DNA of 8,798 bases. It comes from Lachnospiraceae bacterium UBA7182. Its GTDB lineage: Bacteria > Bacillota > Clostridia > Lachnospirales > Lachnospiraceae. The notes under the pieces were generated by a model. The model saw nothing but the letters and a program-made list of their open reading frames with translations, searched no databases and was not told where the DNA came from. Each line of letters opens with the position of its first letter. Positions within the stretch are counted from its first letter, which is position 1. The position numbers and the translations under genes are program-made. Location: contig DKVI01000101.1 in assembly GCA_002491115.1 (NCBI GenBank), forward strand, positions 1 through 8,798. The letters run 5' to 3'. Below are positions 7,652-8,798 of the stretch, in pieces.

Positions 7652-8764
7652 TTACTGCACTTCGATCAGTTCGTATTCATCCGTTCCGATTCCGATCTTT
7701 TTCGCGTGCTCAATGCAGCATTTCCAGTTGGTATCCGGAAATACGGAAGTGAAGTGATCGTCGATAAAAGATCTCCCTGACTCTTCCAGTGCGCTGCCTT
7801 TCACCGGTTCCTGGGCATTGACGGCGTCGATGCATGCCATATCAAGCGCTACCGGGTCGAAGGAGGCGAAGATACCCACATCCGGCACAATGGGAAGATC
7901 ATTTTCCGCGTGGCAGTCGCAGTAGGGTGATACATCGATTACAAAACTTACATGGAAATGCGGTCTTCCCGCCAGCACGGCTTTACTGTATTCCGCTATT
8001 TTGTAATTGAGTATTTCGTTCGCTTCATCCTCGGCAGGTTTGACGGCATCTTTGGGACAGACTCCGATACAGCGCCCGCAGCCTACGCATTTGTTATGGT
8101 CGATAGAAGCTTTCTTGTCCGTGATCGACGGCGCGTCATGGGCGCAGATCTTGATACACTGGCCGCAGCCCACACACAGGTCCTGATTGACAAAAGGCTT
8201 GCCTGCGGAATGCATCTCCATCTTCCCCGCGCGGGAGCCGCAGCCCATACCGATATTTTTAAGGGCGCCTCCGAATCCGGCCATCTCATGGCCTTTGAAA
8301 TGGCTCATGGAGATAAAGACGTCCGCATCCATAATGGCGCGTCCGATCTTTGCTTCTTTTACATACTCTCCGCCTTCCACCGGAACATACACGTCGTCCG
8401 TTCCTTTTAAGCCGTCCGCGATCAGGATATGGCAGCCGGTATTATACGGGTTAAAACCGTTCTGATACGCGCTCTCTATATGATCCAGCGCGTTCTTCCT
8501 GCCGCCTATGTATAACGTATTGCAGTCCGTCAGGAACGGTTTTCCGCCCAGATATTTTACCATATCCACTACGGTGCGGGCGAAATTGGGCCTTAAAAAC
8601 GCCAGATTTCCCGGCTCCCCGAAATGAATCTTAATAGCCGTATATTTGCCCTCCAGATCCATGGTGGGAAGTCCCGCCTTGCGAAGGAGCCTCTCCAGTT
8701 TGTTCTGAAGAGGGTCTCCGTTTTTGGTCCTTAAATTTGTGTAGTATACTTTTGATGCGCTCAT
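7652..8764 (-). CDS. DUF362 protein with two [4Fe-4S] ferredoxin motifs
   Basis: A 370-residue cytosolic protein of the DUF362 family carrying an inserted bacterial-ferredoxin-type domain. The function is not established; members are often annotated simply as Fe-S cluster proteins. DUF362-typical parts are visible: AIKIHFGEPGN (43-53), the FLTDCNTLY strand (77-85), SMSHFKGHEMAGFGGALKN (152-170) and GIFASFDPVALDMACIDAV (297-315). The ferredoxin domain has CVGCGQCIKIC (Cys197, 200, 203, 207) and CVGCGRCIGVCP (Cys226, 229, 232, 236), enough for two [4Fe-4S] clusters; the first lacks the usual proline after its last cysteine (CAHD). Further cysteines occur at 81, 111, 175, 282, 284, 311, 349 and 350. 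There is no signal peptide or membrane helix. The start at 8764 has a modest AGGT site 9 bases upstream (8774-8777). It is the first visible gene of the DUF362-larB-cls unit; its promoter must lie at or beyond the right edge. Confidence 0.87.
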   Translation of the reverse strand: MSASKVYYTNLRTKNGDPLQNKLERLLRKAGLPTMDLEGKYTAIKIHFGEPGNLAFLRPNFARTVVDMVKYLGGKPFLTDCNTLYIGGRKNALDHIESAYQNGFNPYNTGCHILIADGLKGTDDVYVPVEGGEYVKEAKIGRAIMDADVFISMSHFKGHEMAGFGGALKNIGMGCGSRAGKMEMHSAGKPFVNQDLCVGCGQCIKICAHDAPSITDKKASIDHNKCVGCGRCIGVCPKDAVKPAEDEANEILNYKIAEYSKAVLAGRPHFHVSFVIDVSPYCDCHAENDLPIVPDVGIFASFDPVALDMACIDAVNAQEPVKGSALEESGRSFIDDHFTSVFPDTNWKCCIEHAKKIGIGTDEYELIEVQ

Positions 8765-8798
8765 AATACATATACCTGCTACTCAAAATATGGACAAA

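Noticed and set aside
8765..8798. Promoter for the DUF362 operon at the right edge
   Set aside because: Only 34 bases are available; A/T-rich hexamers resembling a -10 box occur but no -35 partner can be seen, so a call is not supportable.

Overview
The window carries five protein-coding genes, all on the minus strand and tightly packed. In transcription order (right to left) they are a DUF362-family ferredoxin-like protein, LarB (a nickel-pincer cofactor biosynthesis enzyme), a cardiolipin synthase, a full-length pyruvate carboxylase, and a membrane transporter of the OPT (oligopeptide transporter) family that appears to be cut short at the left edge. The plain AGG/GGGG ribosome-binding sites, AT-rich intergenic regions, TATAAT-type promoters, single-chain biotin-dependent pyruvate carboxylase and Firmicutes-type cardiolipin synthase all suggest an anaerobic, moderate-GC member of the Clostridia. 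Lachnospiraceae is my best guess from general resemblance; no marker gene here settles the genus.

Layout: positions 6876 to 8764 form one probable operon. The DUF362 gene is followed after 30 bases by larB, and the larB end overlaps the cls start by 17 bases. A strong intrinsic terminator (5271-5314) closes this unit just after cls. The next 218-base intergenic region holds two well-formed tandem sigma-A-type promoters driving pyc (5125 down to 1682). A 143-base AT-rich gap follows, with no convincing terminator for pyc but a good promoter for the OPT gene, which starts at 1538. The OPT reading frame ends at 15 with its C-terminal part missing, and all three minus-strand frames carry a stop within the last 22 bases of the window.

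Function: pyruvate carboxylase makes oxaloacetate from pyruvate and bicarbonate (anaplerosis), cardiolipin synthase modifies membrane phospholipids, LarB starts synthesis of the nickel-pincer nucleotide cofactor, and the OPT protein probably imports peptides or metal chelates. The DUF362 protein probably carries two [4Fe-4S] clusters, with unknown role. No mobile-element gene, CRISPR array, RNA gene or defence system was seen. The window is mostly ordinary; the points worth a second look are the broken OPT end, a larB without larC or larE in view, and the two-promoter pyc control region. There is no gene-free stretch longer than 300 bases.
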